Shown one piece after another: positions 43,087-52,813 of a stretch of 64,000 nucleotides of DNA. Source of the DNA: Ferdinandcohnia sp047246645. Its GTDB lineage: Bacteria > Bacillota > Bacilli > Bacillales > Bacillaceae_L. Within the stretch, counting starts at the first letter, position 1, and the number at the start of each line of letters is the position of its first letter. The translations under genes were made by a program, and so were the position numbers. The stretch lies in contig NZ_JBFOKR010000004.1 of NCBI RefSeq assembly GCF_047246645.1, forward strand, positions 198,696 through 262,695. The letters run 5' to 3'. The notes under the pieces are model-generated. The model saw only the letters and a program-made list of their open reading frames with translations, had not been told where the DNA came from and did not search any database.

Positions 43087-45180
43087 TTATGGAACCCAAT
43101 ATCCGTATACTGTATTAAAGTAATACCATGTTCCACCTATAATTTGCCAACCAAATAGTTGTTTACCACTAGCATTAAAGTAGAACCAGTTTCTGTTAAA
43201 GTTATTGTAATACCAGCCCGTATGCATTTGTCCGCCATCATAAAAGAAATAGTAATCTCCATTAATGTAAGAATAGCCAGTAAACATATTGCCATATGAT
43301 GAACTAAAATAATACCATTTGTTGCCGATATATCTCCAACCAGTTACAAGAGTTCCATCTGCGTTGGAGTAATACCAATCATATCCATCGTATTTCCAAC
43401 CAGCAGTTGTCACCATCGCACCACTAGGAGTGAAGTAGTATAGTTTATTAGAAATCTTCCTTGGACCGGTCGTCATTTCTCCATAGCTTGGGTCGAAATA
43501 ATACCATGTACCACCAATTAATTTCCAACCAGTAGCAACTGTTCCATTAGAATTTGTATAGTACCAATCATATCCATCAAATATCCAAGCAGCTTTTGAT
43601 GCCATTGCACCGTTTGAGTGGAAATAATAAAGAGTGTTCCCTACATAAGTTGGATACGTAACCATGTCTGAATATTCGTCAAAGTAATACCATTTGCCTC
43701 CATCTAATAACCAAGATGATTCTTTTAATGCACCAGAGGAAGCAGCATAATGCCAATACCCATAGCTATCAAGAATCCAGCCAGTCTTCATTGCACCAGT
43801 ATATTCATCTAGATAGTACGTTTTTCCGTTGTCGTTAATTACGCCAGTAAGCATGTAACCATATGAAATGTAATACCATTTGCCACTAGAACTAATCCAA
43901 CCAGAAATGCTCGTAGAACCATTACTATCTAAGTAATACCAATCACCATATTCATCAAGTACCCAGCCAACACCTAACTCTCCATTAGGTTTAAAGTAGT
44001 GCTCTGTCCATGCGCCAGTTTTTTCGTTATATATTTCAAACCAGCCTGTTACCATTGAATCATTGAAGTAATAGGTTTTTCCGTTTATTACTTTCCAGCC
44101 GAAAACTTGCTTTCCAGATGAATCAAAGTAATATTTCGTACCGCCATCAGTAGTTAACCAGCCAGTTACCATGTAGCCGTCAACCATATTGAAGAAATAC
44201 CAGTCATATTCACCAGTCGATGAGTTATAAAAACTCTTCCAACCAGTGATCATACCATAATCAAAATAATAAGTTTTGCCGTTAATGACTTGGAGTCCGT
44301 TTAGAAGCTTACCATTTTCATCAAAGTAATACGTATATCCATTCTCTTTGAACCAGCCAGTTACCATTTGACCAGAGCTGTTATCAAAGAAGTACCAATC
44401 ATAGGAACCAGTTGATTGGTTGTAGATCTCATACCAGCCAGTTACTACGTAATCATTAAGATAGTAGGTTTTTCCGCCAATAACAATCAAACCTGTTTGT
44501 TGTATCCCGTTTTCATCGAAGTAATATTTATAACCACCGTACGTAACCCAGCCTGTAAGCATATATCCTTCAGTTGCATGAAAGAAGTATGTTTCATATT
44601 CCCCAGTGTTTACATTATAGATATCATACCAGGTAGTAATCATATAATCATCGAAGTAATACTTTTTATCATCAATTGTTATCCAACCCTCTTGTTGGAC
44701 TCCATTTTCATTAAAATAAAACTTCTGACCTCCGTGGGTTAGTAAACCAACTGCCGCAGATCCATCTGAAGGATTGAAGTAATAAGTATCATTCAGACCG
44801 GTTGTCTCATTGTAAAAGCTCAACCAACCGCTTGCTCTACCGTAGTACTCATCAATATAAAACTTTTTACCATCTAATGTAAGCCAGCCAATTACTTTTT
44901 CTCCATTCGAATTATAGTAGAAATAGTAACCATTTTCCTGAACCCATCCTGTTTCGTATTGTGGTTCTGCAGGTTCTGTGACGCTAGGTTCTGGAACTAC
45001 CGGTTCTTCGACCTCAGTTTGCGCTGGTTCTTCAGTACTCGTGCTATCGTCAGAAGGAGTTTCGTTATTTGTGATCTCTACTGAACTATCATCTGACGTT
45101 GCTTCACTATCTGTTTCAGCATAACCAACCGCTGGAACTAGAAGTAAAGCTAATAGTATTGAGAATAAAAGCTTCCTCAT
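43087..45180 (-). CDS. Choline-binding-type surface protein made only of repeats
   Basis: A 697-residue exported protein, ATG 45180 with AGGGGG upstream. Signal peptide 1-21. Residues 22-74 are a Ser/Thr/Glu/Pro-rich acidic spacer (with VEEPVVPEPSVTEPAEPQYE). Residues 75-697 are about 29 wall-binding repeats. The first half alternates canonical repeats with longer versions carrying YNxxTGxYDWYFF. No enzyme domain is visible. Candidates are a structural or adhesive coat protein, or a decoy that covers choline sites. Its Tyr and Trp content is extreme. It has a good promoter with the shared TAGTAAAATAGT word. A function beyond wall binding cannot be read. Confidence 0.85.
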   Translation of the reverse strand: MRKLLFSILLALLLVPAVGYAETDSEATSDDSSVEITNNETPSDDSTSTEEPAQTEVEEPVVPEPSVTEPAEPQYETGWVQENGYYFYYNSNGEKVIGWLTLDGKKFYIDEYYGRASGWLSFYNETTGLNDTYYFNPSDGSAAVGLLTHGGQKFYFNENGVQQEGWITIDDKKYYFDDYMITTWYDIYNVNTGEYETYFFHATEGYMLTGWVTYGGYKYYFDENGIQQTGLIVIGGKTYYLNDYVVTGWYEIYNQSTGSYDWYFFDNSSGQMVTGWFKENGYTYYFDENGKLLNGLQVINGKTYYFDYGMITGWKSFYNSSTGEYDWYFFNMVDGYMVTGWLTTDGGTKYYFDSSGKQVFGWKVINGKTYYFNDSMVTGWFEIYNEKTGAWTEHYFKPNGELGVGWVLDEYGDWYYLDSNGSTSISGWISSSGKWYYISYGYMLTGVINDNGKTYYLDEYTGAMKTGWILDSYGYWHYAASSGALKESSWLLDGGKWYYFDEYSDMVTYPTYVGNTLYYFHSNGAMASKAAWIFDGYDWYYTNSNGTVATGWKLIGGTWYYFDPSYGEMTTGPRKISNKLYYFTPSGAMVTTAGWKYDGYDWYYSNADGTLVTGWRYIGNKWYYFSSSYGNMFTGYSYINGDYYFFYDGGQMHTGWYYNNFNRNWFYFNASGKQLFGWQIIGGTWYYFNTVYGYWVP

Positions 45181-45210
45181 TTATTGACCCCCTATTTACA
45201 ATATATTGAA

Positions 45211-45239
45211 ATCATATCAAACTAGTAAAATAGTCGCAA
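45211..45239 (-). promoter_or_regulatory. Sigma-A-like promoter with TAGTAAAATAGT in the spacer
   Basis: On the minus strand TTGCGA and TATGAT are 17 bases apart, about 30 bases before the start at 45180. TAGTAAAATAGT lies at 45223-45234 inside the spacer and touches the -35. Confidence 0.65.
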
Positions 45240-45432
45240 TCAGAAAAAACCTGTTATGTGAAATTTTAGTAGACGATTTAACAAATTGTACTAAATCCTG
45301 TTTAAAATCGTTCTTTTTTTACAATTATCTTCAAGTTAATTTCCTGAATTATACTATTCTGATTATTTTTTTGATAGAATTATATAGTTATATAGTACTA
45401 AGTGGTTTTTTTACACTATAGGGGGAAGGGTC

Positions 45433-48400
45433 TTGCAAAAAATCATTATTATTTTACTTGCTCTACAATTACTGTTAATTCCAACGCTTTCATATGCTGC
45501 AGAGATGACAGAAAAAACACCGGTAATTGAAAAGAGGATAAGTGCTAGCATAATAGAGGGAACAGTTCAAAAGTCAATAACTCAAGATATTAATTATTCG
45601 GATCCCCGATATTATCCGCTAGTCTCAAAAGGAAGTTTGGCAAGTGTTTTAACGGACAGTTATGGGGGAACACAAGAAATCTACTATATAGACTTATATG
45701 AGATTTCTCAAGAAAGAATGGAGTTAGAACTGCTATATCTATCAGAGTATAAAGATCAAAAAGATAGTGTATTAACCATTGAATTCTTCCTTGAAAATGA
45801 TTCATTGCTGGAATATATGGGCAGCACAGACTTGCATACGGATGGTTATGATGGAGCGTATTTTCAAATACCGCTATTGAAAAATATAGACCAGCAATAC
45901 ATCTACATGCTTGTAGGTACATCACAGAGTGTAAGTGATCCAGTATATTCGAGTGTTTCAACATTTAAAGTACTTAATCCATTTTATGTTGAAGGAAATC
46001 CTTCTGCTGAAAATTTTGTACTTATTAGTAACGAATCTACTGATGCGGAAACAACTGAATCTACTGGTACATTTAGCTTTATTGAACAGACAAAGAATAT
46101 CGAAATGAACCCAAGTTTAGACCAGAGTACCTATCAAATGGATATGAACTTACCATTTGATATTCCAAAAACAAAAGATAAGTTAGTTAATCAAAGTCAA
46201 TTCTTTGCAGCACAGACTTTTTTAGTGGGGGACTACAAAAAATTCTGGGTGACAAACTTAAGTGATGACAGTAACTATCAAATAGATGCGCGTCTAGCAT
46301 ACAATGGCTCAAAATCACAGGTTTGGGTACATCAAGGTGAAATTACAGATGCGGACGCTGCGAAATTAGGCAAAGAATTTGATGAACGTATTTATGATTC
46401 TGTTACAAGCCACTTTGCGCCAGAATCAGATGTAGATCGAAATGGAAAAGTAAATATTTTAGTCTTTGATATTCAAGATGGTTACAATGGATATGGCGGT
46501 TACACAGGAGGATACTTCTGGGGTGGAGACTTATATAGTTCCAGCTATGTTTATAGTTCAAACCAGTCAGAAATCTTCTATATTGATACATACCCAACTA
46601 TGGGCGAAAAAAACGCAAGTAAGGATGTAACAAGAGCATATGGGACCATCGCTCATGAATTCCAACATATGGTGAATTTTAACCGAAATGTGTTAATTGA
46701 GGGAAGTACAAGTAATATGCCTTCATGGATGAATGAAGGATTGTCTGAAGCGGCCAATCAAATTTATCAAGGGCAAGGCTTATGGGGGCGATTATATTAT
46801 TATAATCAATCTACTACAATCCAAAATGGACACTCACTCTTAAAGTGGGGGGATAATGGTGATAGTTTAGCAAACTATTCGTTATCTTATTTGTTTATGC
46901 AATATTTAAAAATACAAGCAAATCAAGGTGAAGCGATTTTTAAAGAGATTTTGGAAGACCGTAATAATGATTATCAAGCAATTGAAAACGTAGCAAGAAA
47001 GTATATTGATCCTACGATTACGTTTGGAGAATTAATGACCAACTTTAGAATGGCATTGTTCCTTAATGAACCAACAGGATTATATGGATTTGGTGGAGAT
47101 CCTTTCTTCGAAGACCTGAAACAGAGAATCTATACAGGCGGTCCAACTAATCTTCGTGGTGGAGGAGCAATCGTTTTTGCTAGTGATTCCGAAACGGTTC
47201 CTGCTAATAAGGGAGCAAATATCACTTATCGATTTATAAAAAATCAAAGTGATGAAGGTGGCTCATCTGATGTAACCCCTCCACACAGTCCAAATGTTAT
47301 TCCGATTAGTAACCTTGATACTACAATTACAGGGATAGCAGAACCTTCATCTACAGTTTATGCAAAGGTTGGGACAACTGAAATTGGACGAACTTCGAGT
47401 GACACTAAAGGACAATTTACAATATCTATTTCAGTTCAAGAAGCGGGAACAATTGTTGAGGTATATGCTGAGGACGCAGCAGGAAATGTGAGTGAACCAA
47501 GCCTACTTACAGTCTATGATGTAATAGCTCCTGAGTCCCCAATTGTAAATGAAGTAACAGATAAAGACACTGCTGTGACTGGACGTGCAGAAGCAGGAGC
47601 TACTATTCGAGTTATATACAATAACTCAATTATAGGAACAGATAAAGCTAATTCAAGCGGAACTTTCACTGTTGCAATTCCTCAACAACAAGCGGGAAAT
47701 GCACTATGGGTATCAGCTCTTGATAACAACGGAAATCAAAGTAATGCTACTTTGGTTATTGTAAAAGGAACTGTAAGTGTTACAAAACCTGAGGTGTTTG
47801 AGATAACAGATCAAGACAATACAGTTACTGGAAAGGCTGATCCAGGTGTAACCCTACAAGTAGATGCAAACGGGTTATATCTAACAACTGGATATGCAGA
47901 AATAGACGGAACCTTTTCAATCCCAATTCCTGTTCCGATGGCAGGGACGGAAATAACTGTTACTGCATTCGATAGCAAAGGAAATAGTAGTGAACCGACG
48001 ACTGTTTATGTAAAGGATGTTACCACTCCAGGAAAACCAGTGGTACATGAAGTAACAGATCAAGATTCGATTATTTCTGGGGAGGCTGAACCAGGCTCAA
48101 CAGTTGAAGTGAGAGTAAATGGTGCAATCATAGGACAAGATGTGGTCTCATCAATGGGCATATTTTCATTTTATATACCTTCTCAAGTAGCAGGGACAAA
48201 CTTACGTGTTACCGCTACAGATGAGGCGGGAAATGTTAGTGAGGCAGTAAATGTCGTTGTAAAAGATATTACAGCCCCAGAAAAACCGGTTGTAAATGAT
48301 GTAACAGATCAAGAAAAGACTGTTACTGGGTTTGCTGAAGCGGGCTCTGAAGTAGAAGTAAGAGTTAATGGTACAACCATAGGAAGTGGACAAACTAGCT

Positions 48401-49323
48401 TAAATGGCAGCTTTACAATAACCATTCCTATTCAAAAAGCAGGAGTTACCCTGTCAATCACATCTATAGATGCGGCTGATAACCGAAGTGAAGTAACAAC
48501 TGTTCTTGTAAAAGACGCTACTCCTCCAGTTAATCCTGTTGTGCAAGAAGTAACAGAGGAAAGCACTACAGTTAACGGACAAGCAGAAGTAGGTTCAACA
48601 ATTGAAGTAAGTGTAACAGGTAATGTAATTGGTACCGGTAAAGCAGGCACAGATGGAAACTTCAGTGTAACAATCTTAAGTCAACCAGCAGGGACAGTGT
48701 TAGCGGTAACTGCTAAAGACACAGTTGGAAATGTAAGTGAAAGCACTCACGTTACAGTTAAAAATGTGAACAAGGCTGGTTGGGCACTAGAAAATAATAA
48801 ATGGTATTTCTATGACGGAACTACTGGAGTAAAAAAAGTTGGCTGGTTGTTGGATGCGGGCACCTGGTATTATCTAGATAAAGATGGGGCAATGAAAACA
48901 GGATGGTTCCAGGAAGGGACTACCTGGTATTACCTAGCAAAATCAGGAGCTATGCAAAAAGGCTGGGTTACAGTTAGTGGCCAATGGTACTATATGAATG
49001 CTAGTGGAAAGATGCAAACAGGTTGGAATCAAAGTGCAGGGAAATGGTATTACTTAAGTAACAGTGGAGAAATGAAGACAGGCTGGGTTACAGTTGGAGG
49101 TTACTGGTATTATATGAATGGTAGCGGTGAGATGCAGACTGGCTGGCTAAAACAAGGTTCTTCCTGGTACTATTTAACAAGCTCTGGAACTATGAAAACT
49201 GGATGGCTACAGCTTGGAAGCACATGGTATTACATGGATAAAAATGGGGTAATGAAAACCAATTGGGTTTTAATAGGTAACAAATGGTATTTCTTTAACT
49301 CAAGTGGTGTTTGGATTCAATAA
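45433..49323 (+). CDS. HExxH metalloprotease with six Ig-like domains and choline-binding-type repeats
   Basis: A 1296-residue exported protein, TTG 45433 after GGGGGAAGG. Signal peptide about 1-22. An N-terminal beta domain (50-230) precedes the zinc protease region (about 250-590) with HEFQH at 408-412 and Glu in MNEGLSE (435 or 439) as third ligand, a layout seen in M30 hyicolysin- and M6-like peptidases. Six Ig-like modules of ~83 residues (about 614-1114) follow; each starts with a Pro-rich P..P.V..V.D.D..V.G pattern and ends D..GN.S. About nine wall-binding repeats (1118-1296) close the protein. It probably projects the protease away from the wall on an Ig stalk. A terminator follows. 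Confidence 0.88.
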   Translation: MQKIIIILLALQLLLIPTLSYAAEMTEKTPVIEKRISASIIEGTVQKSITQDINYSDPRYYPLVSKGSLASVLTDSYGGTQEIYYIDLYEISQERMELELLYLSEYKDQKDSVLTIEFFLENDSLLEYMGSTDLHTDGYDGAYFQIPLLKNIDQQYIYMLVGTSQSVSDPVYSSVSTFKVLNPFYVEGNPSAENFVLISNESTDAETTESTGTFSFIEQTKNIEMNPSLDQSTYQMDMNLPFDIPKTKDKLVNQSQFFAAQTFLVGDYKKFWVTNLSDDSNYQIDARLAYNGSKSQVWVHQGEITDADAAKLGKEFDERIYDSVTSHFAPESDVDRNGKVNILVFDIQDGYNGYGGYTGGYFWGGDLYSSSYVYSSNQSEIFYIDTYPTMGEKNASKDVTRAYGTIAHEFQHMVNFNRNVLIEGSTSNMPSWMNEGLSEAANQIYQGQGLWGRLYYYNQSTTIQNGHSLLKWGDNGDSLANYSLSYLFMQYLKIQANQGEAIFKEILEDRNNDYQAIENVARKYIDPTITFGELMTNFRMALFLNEPTGLYGFGGDPFFEDLKQRIYTGGPTNLRGGGAIVFASDSETVPANKGANITYRFIKNQSDEGGSSDVTPPHSPNVIPISNLDTTITGIAEPSSTVYAKVGTTEIGRTSSDTKGQFTISISVQEAGTIVEVYAEDAAGNVSEPSLLTVYDVIAPESPIVNEVTDKDTAVTGRAEAGATIRVIYNNSIIGTDKANSSGTFTVAIPQQQAGNALWVSALDNNGNQSNATLVIVKGTVSVTKPEVFEITDQDNTVTGKADPGVTLQVDANGLYLTTGYAEIDGTFSIPIPVPMAGTEITVTAFDSKGNSSEPTTVYVKDVTTPGKPVVHEVTDQDSIISGEAEPGSTVEVRVNGAIIGQDVVSSMGIFSFYIPSQVAGTNLRVTATDEAGNVSEAVNVVVKDITAPEKPVVNDVTDQEKTVTGFAEAGSEVEVRVNGTTIGSGQTSLNGSFTITIPIQKAGVTLSITSIDAADNRSEVTTVLVKDATPPVNPVVQEVTEESTTVNGQAEVGSTIEVSVTGNVIGTGKAGTDGNFSVTILSQPAGTVLAVTAKDTVGNVSESTHVTVKNVNKAGWALENNKWYFYDGTTGVKKVGWLLDAGTWYYLDKDGAMKTGWFQEGTTWYYLAKSGAMQKGWVTVSGQWYYMNASGKMQTGWNQSAGKWYYLSNSGEMKTGWVTVGGYWYYMNGSGEMQTGWLKQGSSWYYLTSSGTMKTGWLQLGSTWYYMDKNGVMKTNWVLIGNKWYFFNSSGVWIQ

Positions 49324-49329
49324 TAGTTG

Positions 49330-49362
49330 ACGGTATTCTCTAAGGAGGATACCGTTTTTTTT
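49330..49362 (+). terminator. Terminator after metalloprotease gene
   Basis: ACGGTAT pairs with ATACCGT and is followed by TTTTTTT. Confidence 0.85.
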
Positions 49363-49496
49363 AGCAGATAGAAAAGTATAAAATTCTTTCCTATCTGCAT
49401 AAGTGCAACTACGGCTCTGCTGTCCACTAAAGGCTCGGCAATCGCCGAGTTTTCTAAAATGATAAGAAAGCATAAAAATTTCAACCGAGTTGTCGG

Positions 49497-49720
49497 TGTC
49501 TAGCTCCAGCGCCTAGCCCCTCGAGGTCTCTTCACCCCTCCTGCGGCGGCAACACTAAGGAATGCTTCGTGAGCATAAGCCTCGCAGAAAAATTGCTTTA
49601 GCAATTTTTAGAGCCTCCTCGTCAGGGTTCCGACGCACAGGACGTGCTAGTGCCGGCGTTGCCACAGGACGTGGCGGCTTTTAGTCGATGTTCCTTTTTC
49701 CAAGGCGCTTGCGCTTTTCT
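49497..49720. repeat. GC-rich dispersed intergenic element, copy 2
   Basis: About 224 bases matching the element at 9383-9735: same first ~190 bases with few changes and same last 17 bases, but lacking ~130 bases of the middle. It sits between the convergent ends of the metalloprotease gene and the gene at 49795. I see nothing else in this 470-base gap except the two flanking terminators. Confidence 0.8.
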
Positions 49721-49742
49721 AATACGACTGCAGCAACATTAT

Positions 49743-49778
49743 AAAAAAAGAAACCTGACTCCGAAAAGTCAGGTTTCT
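49743..49778 (-). terminator. Terminator of the 49795-51675 gene
   Basis: On the minus strand GAAACCTGACT pairs with AGTCAGGTTTC, then TTTTTTT. Confidence 0.9.
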
Positions 49779-49794
49779 AATCAAAAATTAGTAA

Positions 49795-51675
49795 TTAGTT
49801 TTTCCAAACGCCGTCTGCACCAATAATATATCCACCAATTTTAGTGTTTGCAGCCATTTTACCGTTTGAATATAGGTAGTACCAATTACCGCCAATTAAT
49901 TGCCAGCCAGTTTTCATAGCACCGTTTGAGCCTAGGTAATACCAAGCGTCAGTGTAGATCCAGCCAGTTTTCATTGCGCCGCTAGGAGCTAAATAATACC
50001 ATGTATTACCTGATAATGCCCAACCAGTTTTCATAGCACCGTTTGCACCTAGTAGATACCAAGTACCATTAACATCTACCCAACCAGTGCTCATGTATCC
50101 GTCTTTAGTAAAGTAATACCAAGTATTACCGTCTAGAGTCCAACCAGTTTTCATAGCTCCATCTTTACTAAGTAGGTACCATGTTTTACCTTGTTGTAAC
50201 CAGCCAGTTTGCATAAGACCGCTAGAATTTAGGAAATACCATTTTCCATTGTCTTTCTGCCAGCCAGTTAGCATTTGACCGTCGGCATTAAATAAATAAT
50301 AACCTTTGTCATATACCCAACCAGTTTTTAGGCTTCCATCATTGGTAATGTAATACCATTTACCGTTAATTAGGTTCCATCCTGTTTTTGAATACATAGA
50401 ACCGTCTGTTTTGAAAATATAAGCTTTGTTACCAATCTTTTGGTTACCAGTCACCATAGCACCAGTTTTAGGTGTTAAATAATATTTTCCACCTTTGTAA
50501 GTAAGCCAGCCTTCATGCATATGTCCACTACCAGGAGTTAAATAATAGTAGCTTCCATTCCAAAACCAGCCTTCATACATAGCGCCATCTTGTTTAGGGT
50601 CAAGGTAATACCATTTCCCTCCATCAAGTAACCATCCTACATAATGTGTGCCTGCAAAATCGGTTATATAATGCCACTCTTTTTCATCAGACAGCTTCCA
50701 ACCTGTATTACTTACTGTTAAAGTAACCTCAGATTCATTACTATTTTCATCATATACAAAACCATGTAATGTATCAGCTAAGTGATTTTGGAATAAATAA
50801 CGAAGCTCTCCAACAGTTACTAAATAGTCTAAATCAGCATCTTCTAAGCCAAATTCATCTGCTAACTCGTCTTTAGCAGTTTCAGGTAGCTCTCCATATA
50901 ACACTTGCAATTTCGCAGAATCAAGAGTAGCTTTTCCATCAACAAATGTGATGTCAGTTAATTCGCGATTTAAATAGGAATCTTTTGTGAAAATAGAAGC
51001 TTTTGTTGCAGTTTCAGAGTATAACTCAACTGCAGTAACCTTTGTAAAGTCTTCAAGCTCTAACATATTCCATGAGAATACATTGTCTGATCCTACTAAA
51101 TCGATATTCCCGTTACTAGTTACTAATGTAATTTTATCAAGAGTAACTAGTTCGCCATCTGGAATTGATGGTGCATAATCTTGTGTTAGTGTGAATGTAA
51201 GTTCTTCTGAACTACCATTCTCGTAATTTACTGTTACAGCAGCATCTACTGTATTTCCAACTGGATATAACAATTGACGAAGGTTGCTGATTGCTACACC
51301 GTCTGATCCTTTGTCATAATCGCCAAGTAATTCACTAACTTCAAACTCGACTTTATTAGTCTCAATTTGTACTTCTTTCTCTAAAACGATACCGCTTAAA
51401 GTACCAAAATTAAAATAGACTGAAGTTGCGCCTTCAGCTGGAGTAACGGAAATCTTTTCAAGTTTCTCGCTCTCATCAATTGCATGTTCAGTAACAAATT
51501 GATCTACATCTAATAAGTAATGATTATTTGCATCACTTTCAACTATGTATTCTTCGCCACCGACTGTAACAGAGATTGTGTTAAGTGTACTTGCACTTGC
51601 CTTGCTCACTTGTGGTGTAACAAGTGTCATGAGAAGAGCAAAAACTGTAAAAATAATACCAAGATGTTTCTTCAA
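49795..51675 (-). CDS. Exported protein of unknown N-terminal domain with choline-binding-type repeats
   Basis: A 626-residue protein, TTG 51675 with GGGGGGAAC. Signal peptide about 1-28 (ending SKASA). Residues 30-330 are an unrecognised, acidic, mostly beta-predicted region; it starts TLNTISVTVGGEEYIVESD and includes ISNLRQLLYPVGNTVDAAVTV and a helical ETAKDELADEFGLEDADLDY. No catalytic motif is evident. About 14 wall-binding repeats (333-626) end with KIGGYIIGADGVWKN. It may be an adhesin or sensor-type surface protein. An unusual perfect inverted repeat lies in its promoter region. Confidence 0.82.
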   Translation of the reverse strand: MKKHLGIIFTVFALLMTLVTPQVSKASASTLNTISVTVGGEEYIVESDANNHYLLDVDQFVTEHAIDESEKLEKISVTPAEGATSVYFNFGTLSGIVLEKEVQIETNKVEFEVSELLGDYDKGSDGVAISNLRQLLYPVGNTVDAAVTVNYENGSSEELTFTLTQDYAPSIPDGELVTLDKITLVTSNGNIDLVGSDNVFSWNMLELEDFTKVTAVELYSETATKASIFTKDSYLNRELTDITFVDGKATLDSAKLQVLYGELPETAKDELADEFGLEDADLDYLVTVGELRYLFQNHLADTLHGFVYDENSNESEVTLTVSNTGWKLSDEKEWHYITDFAGTHYVGWLLDGGKWYYLDPKQDGAMYEGWFWNGSYYYLTPGSGHMHEGWLTYKGGKYYLTPKTGAMVTGNQKIGNKAYIFKTDGSMYSKTGWNLINGKWYYITNDGSLKTGWVYDKGYYLFNADGQMLTGWQKDNGKWYFLNSSGLMQTGWLQQGKTWYLLSKDGAMKTGWTLDGNTWYYFTKDGYMSTGWVDVNGTWYLLGANGAMKTGWALSGNTWYYLAPSGAMKTGWIYTDAWYYLGSNGAMKTGWQLIGGNWYYLYSNGKMAANTKIGGYIIGADGVWKN

Positions 51676-51712
51676 AAAATGTTCCCCCCTGTTTATATGA
51701 TTATAGGAAAAA

Positions 51713-51742
51713 TATAGTAATCTATTTTACTAGATTACTATA
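51713..51742. promoter_or_regulatory. Perfect 12-bp inverted repeat upstream of the 49795-51675 gene
   Basis: TATAGTAATCTA and TAGATTACTATA flank TTTTAC. The gene's best -10 (TATAAT on the minus strand, 51700-51705) lies just downstream, so the repeat covers the -35 region, fitting an operator. Its centre contains CTATTTTACTA, 11 of 12 bases of the word found in the two promoters at 42.9 and 45.2 kb. No T-run follows, so it is not a terminator. Confidence 0.6.
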
Positions 51743-51844
51743 ATTATTCTATCCTCTACTATTCTACAAAAAAATACATATTATTACAAAGTATTTTACA
51801 AAAATTTTCAAATTTCGTAGGAAAAATATCCTATTTGACTTTCA

Positions 51845-52567
51845 CTAATTGAGATAGCTCTTTGCCTTATCAAGTAGAGCATTTCGACGGGATTCTTTTG
51901 CGCTCTCATATGCTTCTTTAAACGGCTTTGCTTCCTTTGCTTCAAAACCGTTCTCAACTAGTTCATCAATGAGAGTTTTGTATAGGTAAGTAAAAGCTTC
52001 ATCCGTTTTTAATTCTAGCGCAGTTCCCGCACGAGAATACTTAGCGTAAAAGTAGAGATATGAGATACTCTCTCCATTTTTCTTTTTAGTTGTATACTCT
52101 TCAGCAGCATATGAAACTAATGAATTTATCTTACTATTTGCTTGATCTTCAAGTGCTAAAAAGGAAGGCTTATACTTATCAGTAATTGATTTAGAAGTTA
52201 TTGTTTTTTCTTTCACCGTTTCACTGGAATTGGTGTTTTGCTTACTCTCTTGACTTTGTGTACTTTTCTTTGTAGCAGTAGAGCTAGTTTGTGTTACTGC
52301 TTCTTTTGATTTTGTGTCACTAGAATCATCGCTACTATCTTCAGGAACAGCTTCTTCAGTTCCTTCTGTCTCAGGAGCTGTAGCTGATTCTTCTTCAGAA
52401 GCAATAGCTGTTTCATCCGATGGTAGTATCAATTCGTACTCACTTGTGACCATTTCCTCAACATTTTCATCTGCTGTATCATATTCTTTTATTTCCAACA
52501 AATAATAAATGACTCCAGCAGTACCTAAAAGGACAACTGCTAACCCAATAAGTATCCACTTTTTCAT
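51845..52567 (-). CDS. Membrane-anchored hypothetical protein with Ser/Thr/Glu-rich stalk
   Basis: A 240-residue protein from ATG 52567 (GAGGAAG six bases upstream; the in-frame TTG at 52582 overlaps that site). Residues 5-22 form a membrane anchor (LIGLAVVLLGTAGVIYYLL). Residues 30-130 are a low-complexity acidic Ser/Thr/Glu/Lys stalk. Residues 135-240 are a helical domain rich in Lys, Glu and Tyr, with SYLYFYAKYSRAGTALELK. It has no repeats of the wall-binding type, but lies amid genes that do. It could be a membrane-anchored wall-spanning factor. Family unknown. Confidence 0.7.
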   Translation of the reverse strand: MKKWILIGLAVVLLGTAGVIYYLLEIKEYDTADENVEEMVTSEYELILPSDETAIASEEESATAPETEGTEEAVPEDSSDDSSDTKSKEAVTQTSSTATKKSTQSQESKQNTNSSETVKEKTITSKSITDKYKPSFLALEDQANSKINSLVSYAAEEYTTKKKNGESISYLYFYAKYSRAGTALELKTDEAFTYLYKTLIDELVENGFEAKEAKPFKEAYESAKESRRNALLDKAKSYLN

Positions 52568-52813
52568 GTTGTTCTTCCTCAACTTTCGACAATAAATTTA
52601 TTCGTTTTTAATAGTAACATAATTCCAGTAGATTAAAAGATTTTTATTTATGGAATAAAAATCCAGTACAATAAGACCTAAGAACTATACTGTAAAAGAT
52701 AATTAAAATTTCGTCCAAGATTAATAGACAATACTATACATGTTTCGCTATATTTTAATGTATAAGATTTATAGTTTAGTATTATTTTAGTTTAGGTAAA
52801 AAGGAGGACGAAA

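Noticed and set aside
44416..44742. 108-codon antisense ORF inside the repeat-only protein
   Set aside because: Periodic Tyr/Trp repeat codons leave open frames on the other strand; no start signal is present.
45206..45421. 71-codon ORF upstream of the metalloprotease
   Set aside because: It overlaps the promoter of the divergent repeat-protein gene, has no ribosome-binding site and has the composition of AT-rich intergenic DNA.
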